Below the pieces are notes generated by a model. The model was not told the origin of the DNA, did no database searches, and saw only the letters and a program-made list of their open reading frames with translations. A DNA stretch of 64,000 nt from Burkholderia cenocepacia (GTDB lineage: Bacteria > Pseudomonadota > Gammaproteobacteria > Burkholderiales > Burkholderiaceae): contig NZ_UAQZ01000002.1 of the NCBI RefSeq assembly GCF_900446215.1, forward strand, positions 186,001 to 250,000, in the 5' to 3' direction. The translations under genes and the position numbers were made by a program. Shown piece after piece: positions 28,832 through 37,390 of the stretch; position 1 is the stretch's first letter, and every line of letters begins with the position of its first letter.

Positions 28832-29794
28832 ATGAATCCGGTCCCGACTTCCTGGCTCCTGTTGATCGTCAGTCTGCCGACTGCCGGCGCGACCGCGCGC
28901 ATGCGCATCTGGCGTACCGTCAAGGCGCTCGGCTGCGGCGCACTGCGGGACGGCGCTTACCTGTTGCCCGCGCATGCCGAGCAGGCGGCGCAGTTGCGTA
29001 ACCTCGCCGACGAGGCCCGTAACGGCGAAGGGCAGGCGTGGTTGCTGGATGTCCGTGCGGACGACCCCGCGGACGAAGACGCGTACAAGGCGCTGTTCGA
29101 TCGCGCGGCCGATTACACGGGCTGGCTCGCCGAGCTTTCGGAGGCTCGCAAGACGCTGCCCGAACTGGCGGCAGCCGATCTCAATCGCATGCAACGCCGC
29201 CACGCTCGCACGTACGAGGCCATTCGACGCATCGATTTCTTTCCTGGTGAAACCTCGCTGCGCGCGGATGCGCAATGGCGGGACTTCACCGCCGCGATCG
29301 AAGCGTTGCGCTCGCCCGGCGAGCCGCATGCCGCCCAGCGCGGCATTCCACGCCGCGACCCTGCGCAGTATCAGGGCAGGCTGTGGGCGACGCGCCGTCA
29401 CCTGTGGGTGGATCGCGTCGCCAGCGCGTGGCTGATTCAGCGTTTCATCGATCCGCATGCACGCTTCGTGTGGCTGGACAACCTCGCCGATTGCCCGCCC
29501 GACGCGCTCGGTTTCGATTTCGACGGCGCGCCGTTCACGCACGTGGGCGACCGCGTGTCGTTCGAGGTACTGGTCGCCAGCTTCGGGCTCGGCGACAACG
29601 ACGGACTCGTCCGGCTGGGCGCCATGGTGCATGCGCTGGATGTGGGCGGCGCGACCGTGCCGGAAGCCGGCGGATTCGAGGCCATTCTCGCCGGTGCCCG
29701 AAAGCGTCTCGCCGACGACGATGCGCTGTTGACGGAGATCGGCGCCGTACTCGATTCGTTGTACGTGCATTTCCGCGGCAACCGCCAACCCTGA
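28832..29794 (+). CDS. chrB: ChrB, chromate-sensing regulator
   Basis: 320 residues. The N-terminal domain (about 1-160) starts WLLLIVSLPTAGATARMRIW and is followed by ALRDGAYLLP, the ChrB_N signature. The C-terminal ChrB_C domain (about 175-315) contains RHLWVDRVASAWLIQRFIDP, FDFDGAPFTHVGDRVSFEVL and GAMVHALDV. ChrB is a chromate-responsive regulator needed for full induction of chrA. Start at 28832 fits the family better than a GTG 30 bp upstream. First gene of a three-gene chr operon. Confidence 0.9.
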   Translation: MNPVPTSWLLLIVSLPTAGATARMRIWRTVKALGCGALRDGAYLLPAHAEQAAQLRNLADEARNGEGQAWLLDVRADDPADEDAYKALFDRAADYTGWLAELSEARKTLPELAAADLNRMQRRHARTYEAIRRIDFFPGETSLRADAQWRDFTAAIEALRSPGEPHAAQRGIPRRDPAQYQGRLWATRRHLWVDRVASAWLIQRFIDPHARFVWLDNLADCPPDALGFDFDGAPFTHVGDRVSFEVLVASFGLGDNDGLVRLGAMVHALDVGGATVPEAGGFEAILAGARKRLADDDALLTEIGAVLDSLYVHFRGNRQP

Positions 29795-29813
29795 CCTTGT
29801 TGCTCGCCCGAAC

Positions 29814-30986
29814 ATGAACACACATCGCGACCGCCCGGCTTATACGTTGTGGCAACTGATCAGGTACTTCGCGTGGCTCGGCGCGACGGGTTTCGGCGGA
29901 CCGGTCGCGCTCGCCGGCTACATGCATCGCGATCTCGTGGACACGCGTCGATGGATCGCCGACGCGGACTACAAGGAAGGCCTGGCGCTCGCGCAACTCG
30001 CGCCGGGCCCGCTTGCCGCGCAACTGGCGATCTATCTCGGCTACGTGCACTACCGCATCGTCGGCGCGACGCTGGTCGGGATCGCGTTCGTGCTGCCGTC
30101 GTTCCTGATGGTGGTGGGGCTCGGCTACGCGTACACGCGATTCGGCGGCCTGACGTGGATGCAGTCGGTGTTCTACGGTGTCGGCGCGGCGGTGATCGGC
30201 ATCATCGCGATCAGCGCGCGCAAGCTGACCGCGAAAAGCATCGGCCACGACAAGCTGCTGTGGGCGATCTATCTCGCGCTGGTCGCCGTGACGGTGATCA
30301 CCGAATCGGAAGTGGCGTGGCTGTTTCTCGCGGCGGGCCTGCTCGTCTGGTTCACGCGCGCGCCGCCCAGGTGGCTACGCCAACGGCGCGTCAATGCGGC
30401 GATGGCGTTGCCCGTCTCCGCCACCGGCGCGTGGCTCGGTATCGTCGACTGGCCGCAGCTCGCGCAACTTGCCGCGTTCTTTGCGAAGGCCGGCGCGTTC
30501 GTGTTCGGCTCGGGGCTCGCCATCGTGCCGTTCCTCTATGGCGGCGTCGTCACCGAGCACCATTGGCTCGACGAGAAGCAGTTCGTCGACGCCGTGGCGG
30601 TCGCGATGATCACGCCGGGCCCGGTCGTGATCACGGTGGGCTTCATCGGCTATCTGGTGGCCGGGCTGCCCGGTGCGTGCGTGGCGGCTGCCGGCACGTT
30701 CCTGCCGTGCTATCTGTTCACGGTGCTGCCGGCCCCGTACTTCAAGAAGTACGGCAGGCTGCCGGCGATTCTGGCGTTCGTCGACGGCGTGACGGCCGCG
30801 GCCGTCGGCGCGATCACGGGGTCGGTGATCGTGCTGGCCCGACGTTCGATCGTCGATGTGCCGACCGCGTTGGTGGCGCTCGCGACGATCGTGTTGCTGG
30901 TCAGGTTCAAGAAGCTGTCGGAGCCGGTGGTCGTGGGCGGAGCCGCCGTGCTGGGCCTGATCGTGTATCCGCTGTTGCATCATTGA
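29814..30986 (+). CDS. chrA: ChrA chromate efflux transporter
   Basis: 390 residues, inner-membrane transporter of the bidomain CHR family. The two homologous halves show FAWLGATGFGGPVALAGYM with LAQLAPGPLAAQLAIYLGY (N half) and FFAKAGAFVFGSGLAIVPFL with AMITPGPVVITVGFIGYLVA (C half). It exports chromate using the membrane potential. It starts 19 bp after chrB and is followed 14 bp later by a lone ChrB C-terminal domain gene. Confidence 0.93.
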   Translation: MNTHRDRPAYTLWQLIRYFAWLGATGFGGPVALAGYMHRDLVDTRRWIADADYKEGLALAQLAPGPLAAQLAIYLGYVHYRIVGATLVGIAFVLPSFLMVVGLGYAYTRFGGLTWMQSVFYGVGAAVIGIIAISARKLTAKSIGHDKLLWAIYLALVAVTVITESEVAWLFLAAGLLVWFTRAPPRWLRQRRVNAAMALPVSATGAWLGIVDWPQLAQLAAFFAKAGAFVFGSGLAIVPFLYGGVVTEHHWLDEKQFVDAVAVAMITPGPVVITVGFIGYLVAGLPGACVAAAGTFLPCYLFTVLPAPYFKKYGRLPAILAFVDGVTAAAVGAITGSVIVLARRSIVDVPTALVALATIVLLVRFKKLSEPVVVGGAAVLGLIVYPLLHH

Positions 30987-31000
30987 CCGTGGAGGCCACC

Positions 31001-31462
31001 ATGCAATGGATTACGCGACAACGTCCGAAAATCGACCGGGTGGCGTGTCCCTGGCTCATTGCCCGGTTCATCGACGAGACACCCGAATTTCTGTACGTTG
31101 CGCCGGCCGACGTGCTGCGGATCGCCGACGAGACCGGTGCGATTCCGTACGACATTCCGGGGGTGGAGCTGACGCACGTCGGCGAGCAATGCAGCTTCGA
31201 TGCGTTTCTCGACAAATATGGTCTGGCCGACGATCGCGCGTTGCAGCACATGGCCCGCATCATTCGCGGCGCGGATACGTCGCGACTCGATCTGACGCCG
31301 CAGTCCAGCGGGCTTTATGCCATCTCGCTCGGGCTGTCGGACATGTTTTCCGACGATCACGACATGCTCGAACATGGTCTCGTCATGTACGACGCGCTGT
31401 ATGCGTGGTGCCGGCATTGCCAGGCCGAAGGCCATGCGTGGCCACCGAAGATGGCGGAGTGA
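31001..31462 (+). CDS. Stand-alone ChrB C-terminal-domain protein
   Basis: 153 residues with a perfect GGAGG ribosome site. It matches only the C-terminal half of ChrB: RPKIDRVACPWLIARFIDE, then GVELTHVGEQCSFDAFLDKY and LGLSDMFSDDHDMLEHGL. The ChrB N-terminal domain is absent, so it is a separate small protein and not a second full regulator. It carries a cysteine (ACPWL) where the full-length ChrB here has VASAWL. Possible roles are an enzyme or a chromate/metal-binding modulator of ChrB. It is third in the operon, ahead of a clear terminator. Confidence 0.85.
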   Translation: MQWITRQRPKIDRVACPWLIARFIDETPEFLYVAPADVLRIADETGAIPYDIPGVELTHVGEQCSFDAFLDKYGLADDRALQHMARIIRGADTSRLDLTPQSSGLYAISLGLSDMFSDDHDMLEHGLVMYDALYAWCRHCQAEGHAWPPKMAE

Positions 31463-31532
31463 CGAGCGGGAAAGCGGGGATGCGTGCAGACGACCGGCGT
31501 GGCCGCCGGTCGGCGCGCTAGACGGACGAAAC

Positions 31533-31555
31533 AAAGCCCGCGAGGCGCGGGCTTT
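31533..31555 (+). terminator. Rho-independent terminator of chr operon
   Basis: Perfect 10-bp stem AAAGCCCGCG/CGCGGGCTTT with a 3-base loop, followed by one more T and then CG. It lies 70 bp after the last chr gene and just before the convergent small lipoprotein gene, so it may serve both. Confidence 0.8.
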
Positions 31556-31558
31556 TCG

Positions 31559-31720
31559 TCAACAGTTGCCTTTCTTGGCCTGTCCCGGCGGACAGAATCC
31601 ATTTCCCGGCCCGCCTTGCGGCGCGACCACGACCGGCGCGCCAGGAACATAGGCGACGCACCCGCCGAGCGCGCCCACCATGCTCGCCGCTGCGAGCAAT
31701 GCGATCACCCCTTTTTTCAC
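31559..31720 (-). CDS. Small lipoprotein (53 aa)
   Basis: Starts at a GTG with GGGAGA 5 bp upstream. The signal peptide KKGVIALLAAASMVGALGGC ends in a lipobox LGGC, so the mature lipid-anchored peptide is only about 33 residues. It ends with FCPPGQAKKGNC, a two-cysteine motif after a Gly/Pro-rich stretch. Similar tiny PGQAKKG lipoproteins occur in Burkholderia and relatives; their role is unknown. The coding potential is clear despite the short length. Confidence 0.7.
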   Translation of the reverse strand: MKKGVIALLAAASMVGALGGCVAYVPGAPVVVAPQGGPGNGFCPPGQAKKGNC

Positions 31721-31740
31721 TTCGTTCTCCCGTTATTGAT

Positions 31741-31762
31741 GAAAGGGCCCTTCGGCCCTTTC
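31741..31762 (-). terminator. Hairpin after DUF4382-like lipoprotein gene
   Basis: Perfect 9-bp stem GAAAGGGCC/GGCCCTTTC with a 4-base loop, 19 bp after the stop of the gene ending at 31781 and before the next minus-strand gene. The T run after it is only three long. Confidence 0.55.
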
Positions 31763-31780
31763 GATGATGCCGTCAGCGCG

Positions 31781-32938
31781 TCAGAAACTGAAGTTGACGT
31801 TGGACTGACTGGTCGTTGCGTTGACGTTTGCCGATTGGGTCGCCCCCGATGCCGCGTCGGCCTCGATCGTATATTGACCCGCGGCGGCCGGCGCCGCGGC
31901 CAGCGCGACCGGCAGCGAACCCGAGTAGGTGCCGACGATGGGCGCCGCGGCGGGCACGGACAGCGAATAGGCGCCGGTGTCCATGTTCGCGTTGATCGAC
32001 GTGATCTCGTAGGCGTTCGCATCGATCGTCTGCAGCGCACGCACGAAGGCGTTCGCGCTCGCCGTCACCGTACCGCCGACGGTGCTCATCGTCGAGGCCG
32101 GCAGCGTGATCGGCGCGTTCGACGCCGACACCGCCGTGGTCGTGTTCACGACGACCGGAACCGAGCGGACGATGCCCGATGCGAAGTTGTTCTGCACGAT
32201 CACGACATCGTAGTTGCCCTGCGTCGAGCTCTGGATCAGCGGCGACAGCACGAACTTGCCGGAACTGTCGGCCACCGTGCCGCGGACGACCTTGCCGCCT
32301 TGCTCGGCATAGACGGTCGCGCCGGCTTCGGCCGCTGCGACGTAGCCGGAAATCGCACCGCTCACGACGGTCGGAATCGCGGTGACGACGGGTTTCAGCG
32401 CATACGAGCCGTTGCCGCGCTGGACGATCGACTTGCAGGCGTTGAAGTCGAGCACGAGATCGACGAGCGTATTGGGCTGAACCGTGAACGGCTGGATGAT
32501 CTTGTAGCCGCTTTGCGTCGCGCTCGGCGTCGCGAGCGCCTGTTCGGTGCCGCCGCTCGGGACGACCGAGTTCGCGAGCGTGTTGCCCTGGTTCTGCGCG
32601 AGCACCAACCGAACTTGCTGATACTGGCCGGCGGGCAGCGCGGTCTGGCCGAGATCGGCGAGCACGCCGTTGGTCAGCGACAGCAGGTCGATCTTCTGCG
32701 GCGTCGCGAGGGAAACGGTCGACCAGCCACCGTCGTTGTCGGCGGCGTTCGCGTTGGCGTTGACGCGGACTTGCGAAACGGTGACGTACACATGGTCGAA
32801 GCCGCACGATGGCGCATCCGTCATCGCGACGTGCAGCGTACCGGTTTGCGTGCCGCCACCGTCGTCGCCGCCGCCGCAACCTGCAAGGACGAATGGTACG
32901 AAGGCGGCGCACAGGGCGCTTTTGATGATGTTGTTCAT
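31781..32938 (-). CDS. DUF4382-like lipoprotein
   Basis: 385 residues. The signal peptide ends in lipobox LAGC followed by a GGGDDGGG linker, so it should be an outer-membrane lipoprotein. The N-terminal domain TGTLHVAMTDAPSCGFDHVY followed by VTVSQVRVN is the DUF4382 pattern, in which similar openings precede beta-rich domains. A second part (about 190-260) begins GAISGYVAAAEAGATVYAEQ and looks like a carboxypeptidase-regulatory type beta sandwich. The rest is low in charge and rich in Ala, Thr and Ser. Surface-exposed role likely, ligand unknown. Confidence 0.78.
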   Translation of the reverse strand: MNNIIKSALCAAFVPFVLAGCGGGDDGGGTQTGTLHVAMTDAPSCGFDHVYVTVSQVRVNANANAADNDGGWSTVSLATPQKIDLLSLTNGVLADLGQTALPAGQYQQVRLVLAQNQGNTLANSVVPSGGTEQALATPSATQSGYKIIQPFTVQPNTLVDLVLDFNACKSIVQRGNGSYALKPVVTAIPTVVSGAISGYVAAAEAGATVYAEQGGKVVRGTVADSSGKFVLSPLIQSSTQGNYDVVIVQNNFASGIVRSVPVVVNTTTAVSASNAPITLPASTMSTVGGTVTASANAFVRALQTIDANAYEITSINANMDTGAYSLSVPAAAPIVGTYSGSLPVALAAAPAAAGQYTIEADAASGATQSANVNATTSQSNVNFSF

Positions 32939-33369
32939 ATGTCACCCCCCAAGTGGGATCGTTATTGTGGGTGACGGAAGAATAGCGAGGCGGCAGCCTA
33001 CTATTTGGGAATCTTTGAAACCGACGGTAACAATTTGTTCGATCCGTCAATTTTTACCGGGATTGATGTCGCTTCGGATGGCCCGGGCCGGGTGGCGGCG
33101 GGCAATTACGTCGTACGGCATGGCCGCACGTTCTTTCGTCGTATGTTTGTATCGCCTGGGGCACGGGGCACGGGGCACGGGGCACGGGGGACTCATGGAG
33201 CGGCGAGAAATTGCCTGGGCGGCGCGAGTGTGCCCGCCCGGGATGTATCGGGATGAAGTCGACCATCAGGGCAAGCCGGCCGGCTGTAACACTGAGTTGT
33301 CAGCAAAGCACGGCCGTTCGCGGCGGCAATCTGGCAAGATGCGTCGACTGACTGGATACAGGGTGTCCC
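32939..33369. other. Intergenic region with heptamer tandem repeat
   Basis: 431 bp between divergent genes. The only standout element is the GGGGCAC tandem array described separately. Short ORFs crossing it look like noise. Confidence 0.5.
33158..33185. repeat. Four tandem copies of a 7-bp unit
   Basis: The heptamer GGGGCAC is repeated four times without error and followed by a further G run. It lies about 185 bp before the PfpI-family start. Seven-base units are a slippage-prone class; here the array is outside any called gene, so changes in number would act on spacing or promoter strength only. Confidence 0.8.
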
Positions 33370-33969
33370 ATGCATATCGCGATCGTGACCTTCCAGGGCT
33401 TCAACGAGCTCGACTCCCTCATTGCGCTCGGCGTGCTCAATCGAATCAGGAAGCCGGGCTGGCGGGTAACCCTTTCTTGTCCGGAGCCTGCCGTCACCTC
33501 GATGAACGGGGTGACCGTGCAGGCGCAGTCAACGTTGGCGGACGCTTGCACGGCCGATGCCGTCCTCATCGGCAGCGGTATGCAAACCCGCCAGGTCGTC
33601 AATGACGCGGCACTGATGGCGCAGCTCGAGTTCGACCCTGCCCGGCAGCTCATCGGCGCGCAATGTTCGGGCACGTTGGTTCTGGCGAAGCTCGGCTTGC
33701 TCGGCAACATCCCGGCCTGCACCGATCTCACGACCAAACCGTGGGTGCTCGAGGCGGGCGTCGACGTCCTGGATCAGCCATTCTTCGCTCGAGGCAACGT
33801 CGCCACGGCGGGTGGCTGCTTTGCTTCGCAGTATCTGGCCGCGTGGCTCATCGCGCGCCTGGAAGGCGAGGACGCCGCGCGCAGCGCGCTGCACTACGTC
33901 GCGCCGGTCGGGGAGAAGGACGAGTACGTTTCACGCGCGCTGACGAACATCAAGCCCTACTTGGGGTAG
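33370..33969 (+). CDS. DJ-1/PfpI family protein
   Basis: 199 residues, class-I glutamine-amidotransferase-like fold. It starts MHIAIVTFQGFNELDSLIAL, has the nucleophile elbow IGAQCSGTLVLAKLGLL with Cys99, and a conserved GGCFASQYLAAWLI segment. Family members include glyoxalase III, isonitrile hydratase and regulators. No AraC domain is present, so this is a stand-alone enzyme-like form. The specific reaction cannot be named. It stands alone and converges with the reductase gene at 34105. Confidence 0.82.
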   Translation: MHIAIVTFQGFNELDSLIALGVLNRIRKPGWRVTLSCPEPAVTSMNGVTVQAQSTLADACTADAVLIGSGMQTRQVVNDAALMAQLEFDPARQLIGAQCSGTLVLAKLGLLGNIPACTDLTTKPWVLEAGVDVLDQPFFARGNVATAGGCFASQYLAAWLIARLEGEDAARSALHYVAPVGEKDEYVSRALTNIKPYLG

Positions 33970-34104
33970 CTCGACGAGCAATGACGCCGCCTCCATCGCA
34001 GCAAGCCGGGCGCGGCGGGTTGACGGGCCGCTGTGGTGTTCCTCACGGGAGGCGTCGGCGACGACGATTCGCGCCGGTCAGGCTGGATAGCGGTTGATGC
34101 GCGA

Positions 34105-35001
34105 TCAACCCGGCCCGTCGCTCGCTGCCGCGAGCAGCGGCACGACCAGATCGCTGATCGGCGTCGGAATGCCGTGGGTGCGTCCGTACCGCTGCACGAC
34201 GCCATTCCGGCAGTCCCACTCGAGGGGGCGGTTGCCCTGTCGGTCGGCAAGAATCGACGTACCCAGATCGGGTGGAAAGCCATGGAATCCATCGACGATT
34301 TCCTGCGGCACGTCATCGCCCAGCTTCGCGCCCTCCGCACGCGCGACCTCGAGACATTCCCGCAGGTAGGCGAGCGCCAGGGCCGTGATGTCGCTGCGCG
34401 AGAACATGCCGGCGCGGCGGCCGGTCAGCACCATGAGTCCCGCCACGGCATTCTGCAAAAGCTTTCGCCACGCGAGCGAGATGAAATCCTCCGCGACCTC
34501 GGGCGAGCAGCGCGTGCCGCGTAAAGCCGACACCACCACATCGCTCGCCGGCGTATCGGGCAGCGTGAGCCGGGGCTTGCCCCGCAGCCACACCGACGCG
34601 TCCGGTTCGCGTTGCGCCGGAAACCAGACGACCGACGGCACCACCGCGGCGCCGGCCGCATACGGTGCGAACGCGGTCTTTTGCTCGACGCCGTTTTGCA
34701 GCACGCAGACGACGGTATTCGCATCGCATAGCGCGGAGATCCAGGGTGCGGCGCTCGCCACCTGCGTCGCCTTGACCGCGACGAAGACAAGATCGACCCG
34801 TTCGTTGATCGCGTGCGGATCGGTCAGTACGGGCCCGGGCACGACGATCTCGCCGCCATCGAAGCGCAACGTCAACTGCGCGTGCGCCGAGCGGCCGCAG
34901 ATCACCGGCGTGCGGCCGGCTTCGTGAAGGGCGGCGGCGACCGTCGTTCCGATCGCGCCCGGACCGACGAGGGCGACGCGCGGGTGCGGGGATTTCGTCA
35001 T
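34105..35001 (-). CDS. Ketopantoate reductase family oxidoreductase (PanE/ApbA-like)
   Basis: 298 residues. Rossmann NADPH site VALVGPGAIGTTVAAALHEA, the family lysine in DLVFVAVKATQ, the NGVEQ motif, and the C-terminal helical domain with AWRKLLQNAVAGLMVLTGR and EIVDGFHGFPPDLGTSILAD. The family reduces 2-ketopantoate or related 2-keto acids. Because it overlaps an MFS transporter gene by ATGA and lies opposite a LysR gene, a catabolic 2-oxo acid role is more likely than pantothenate synthesis. The assignment to family is firm, to substrate is not. Confidence 0.82.
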   Translation of the reverse strand: MTKSPHPRVALVGPGAIGTTVAAALHEAGRTPVICGRSAHAQLTLRFDGGEIVVPGPVLTDPHAINERVDLVFVAVKATQVASAAPWISALCDANTVVCVLQNGVEQKTAFAPYAAGAAVVPSVVWFPAQREPDASVWLRGKPRLTLPDTPASDVVVSALRGTRCSPEVAEDFISLAWRKLLQNAVAGLMVLTGRRAGMFSRSDITALALAYLRECLEVARAEGAKLGDDVPQEIVDGFHGFPPDLGTSILADRQGNRPLEWDCRNGVVQRYGRTHGIPTPISDLVVPLLAAASDGPG

Positions 35002-36221
35002 GGTGTTCGTCCTGTCGAGTCGTGTGCCAGATGCGGGCGCAGTGCGAGCGCGAGCGGGAAAATCGCGACGGCGGTCAACGCGGTCGCATACGTGGCGCCG
35101 TGCACACCGATCCTGTCGCCCAGAAAACCGTAGAGCACGGGCGATATCGCGCCCGATGCGATCGTTCCCGTATAGAAAATCGCGAATGCGCGCTCGGTGT
35201 GCTCGGGCGCGGACATCTCCGGAACGGTGCCGTACAGCACCGACGAGGTGCCGTTCAGCATCATGCCCAGAATCGGCAGCAGCACCATGGTCGGCGCCAG
35301 CGGGAGATACATCACCGCGACGATGCACGCCGCCGTACCGCCCTCCGTGAACAGCACCGTACTGACCATACCCATGCGCGCGCCGAGCCAGCCGCACATG
35401 AACTTGCCGGCCGCGCCGCCGATGAAAACGAGTGCAAGAGCCGTTCCCAACAGCTGAGGGGAGACACCCTTTGCGTTGAGCAGGAAAGGCAGGAAGGTGA
35501 GGAGTCCCATGCGTACGGCCGTATCGAGCACGCCGATGGAAAACAGCGCGGCGAATCCGCTTGCTCCGGTGCCACTGCGTTGAGTGGACGCTCGTACCTT
35601 GGCTGTCGTCTTTGCGGCGGCGCCACGTGGCACGGCGGGAAACCACAACGCGATGACGGCAGCCACGACGCAGCCCAGTCCGGCGACGATCCATAGCGCG
35701 TGGCGCCACGGCATCAGGGTCACGAGCAGCGAAATGGCGGCCGGCAGCGCGGATTTCCCCAGATCGCCGGAAAAGTTGTAGATGCTCAGCGGGCCCCGTG
35801 CGTCGCGCCCGTAGATGCGAGACAGGGCGCCCGACGCGATCGGATGCTGCGTGCTCGATCCGCCGCCCGAAATCGCCAGCGCCACGCCCAATCCGAGCAG
35901 GCCGCCCGACAGGCCCGCGATCGCATAGCCGAGCGCGGCGAGCAACGTACCGAGTGCGAGGGTCGTGCGGCTGCCCAGACGCTGGGCAAGCCGCCCGGCA
36001 GACAACTGCAGCGTCGCCATCGTGCCGGCGTAGATGCCGCGCAGGATCGCCAGCGCCGCAAAGTCGAGCCCGAATTCCGACTGCCACACGGGTAGCAACG
36101 CATAGATCATGTCCGTATAGCCATCGTGCATCGCGTGTGCAATGCAGGATAGCCATAGCACGCGCCGTCGGGATGGCGCGGTTTCCGACATGACGGGTGG
36201 GGAAAAAACCGGCAGGCGCAT
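34998..36221 (-). CDS. MFS transporter
   Basis: 407 residues with 12 predicted transmembrane segments. It begins near LSCIAHAMHDGYTDMIYALL and resembles drug or fosmidomycin-resistance-like (Fsr) major facilitators; LAQRLGSRTTLALGTLLAAL marks the loop 2-3 region. The first ATG (36221) has a GGAG upstream; an in-frame ATG ten codons later lacks a good site. It overlaps the reductase gene by 4 bp and is divergent from a LysR gene 117 bp away, so it is probably under that regulator. Confidence 0.82.
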   Translation of the reverse strand: MRLPVFSPPVMSETAPSRRRVLWLSCIAHAMHDGYTDMIYALLPVWQSEFGLDFAALAILRGIYAGTMATLQLSAGRLAQRLGSRTTLALGTLLAALGYAIAGLSGGLLGLGVALAISGGGSSTQHPIASGALSRIYGRDARGPLSIYNFSGDLGKSALPAAISLLVTLMPWRHALWIVAGLGCVVAAVIALWFPAVPRGAAAKTTAKVRASTQRSGTGASGFAALFSIGVLDTAVRMGLLTFLPFLLNAKGVSPQLLGTALALVFIGGAAGKFMCGWLGARMGMVSTVLFTEGGTAACIVAVMYLPLAPTMVLLPILGMMLNGTSSVLYGTVPEMSAPEHTERAFAIFYTGTIASGAISPVLYGFLGDRIGVHGATYATALTAVAIFPLALALRPHLAHDSTGRTP

Positions 36222-36338
36222 CGTTGTTCGCTCCGTGCGAGCGGGTCATGGAAGCCGCGCGCGGTATCGTTTTCAGGCTCGATGGGTGAATTTTATGGCT
36301 GACGGGACAGCCATTTCAATTGAGCTAAAATCGCGTCA

Positions 36339-37292
36339 ATGGAGAGAAAAAGTCACGTCATGAACGAGAGCCGGGATGCTGCGACGCACCGCGGGGAGTT
36401 GCCCCCGCTCAATGCGCTGCGCGCGTTCGATGCGGTCGCGCGGCACGGCAGCTTCGCGGGGGCCGCGGCGGAACTGCATGTCACCCACTGGGCCGTCGGC
36501 AAGCAGATCCGGTTGCTGGAGGACTGGTTCGGCCTGCCGTTGTTCGACCGTCGTCCGCGCGGTGTCGTGCTGACCGACGAAGGGGCCGCGTTGCTGAACG
36601 ACGTCAGCCACGCGTTCGAGCGCCTCGGCACCGCGGTGGTGCGGCTGCGCCACAACACGTTCACGCAGCGGATATCGGGTGTCGTGCGCGTGAATGTGCC
36701 GATGAGCTTCGCGCTTTGCTGGCTGCTGCCGCGGCTCGCCGATTTTCACGCGCGGTATCCCGACATCGACGTCAGGGTGTCGACGACCTCGCGCAAGCTG
36801 CGCTATGTCGCCGACGCTTTCGATATCGGCGTGCGTTCCGGTCCCGAGCAAGGCGCGGGCGTCGTATCGCGCCCGTTGATGCCCGACCTGCGCGTGCCGG
36901 CCTGCAATCCGGCCTTGCTGCGCCAGCATCCGATACAGAGCGTGGCCGACCTGCGTCATCACACCCTGCTGCATTCGGCCACGACGCGCTCCGCGTGGTC
37001 GCACTGGTTGAAGGAAGCGGGGGCTGCCGATCTGCGGGCGGCGCGCCATGTCGAATTCGATCACGTGAATCTTCAGCTCGGCGCGGCCATCGAGGGGCTC
37101 GGCGTCGCGCTGGCGTCGCTGCCGCTGATCGGGCGCGATCTCGCCGAGGGGCGCCTCGTGTGTCCCATCGCAGCGCCCGTATGGCGTGCCGACGACTACA
37201 TGCTGGTGACGAACGCCGATCGCGCCGACGAGGCGGCGGTGTCCGCGTTCGAGGAATGGATGGAAGGCATGGCGAGCCAGGAGGGTGGCTAG
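36339..37292 (+). CDS. LysR-type regulator, GcvA-like
   Basis: About 317 residues. Helix-turn-helix near residues 24-80: LNALRAFDAVARHGSFAGAA then LHVTHWAVGKQIRLLEDWFG and LPLFDRRPRGVVLTDEGAAL, which is the GcvA-type subgroup. The effector domain follows, with CWLLPRLADFHARYPDIDVR. The start may be at 36339 or at an ATG 21 bp later. Divergent from the MFS/reductase pair with a 117-bp shared control region, the standard arrangement for a local LysR regulator. Confidence 0.88.
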   Translation: MERKSHVMNESRDAATHRGELPPLNALRAFDAVARHGSFAGAAAELHVTHWAVGKQIRLLEDWFGLPLFDRRPRGVVLTDEGAALLNDVSHAFERLGTAVVRLRHNTFTQRISGVVRVNVPMSFALCWLLPRLADFHARYPDIDVRVSTTSRKLRYVADAFDIGVRSGPEQGAGVVSRPLMPDLRVPACNPALLRQHPIQSVADLRHHTLLHSATTRSAWSHWLKEAGAADLRAARHVEFDHVNLQLGAAIEGLGVALASLPLIGRDLAEGRLVCPIAAPVWRADDYMLVTNADRADEAAVSAFEEWMEGMASQEGG

Positions 37293-37319
37293 GCTCGCCG
37301 GTCAGATCGGGCGGCAAGG

Positions 37320-37350
37320 GGCGACGAAACTGGCGGAAGCCTTCGTCGCC
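37320..37350. terminator. Hairpin between LysR gene and porin gene
   Basis: Perfect 9-bp stem GGCGACGAA/TTCGTCGCC with a 13-base loop, located between the ends of two convergent genes. No T run, so termination strength is uncertain. Confidence 0.4.
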
Positions 37351-37390
37351 GGCGTCGTGCGCCCACTCGTCCGGACTGGCGAGTCGGCGA

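Noticed and set aside
33158..33185. CRISPR-like or phage attachment interpretation of the GGGGCAC array
   Set aside because: There are no spacers and no integrase or cas gene nearby; it is a simple tandem repeat.
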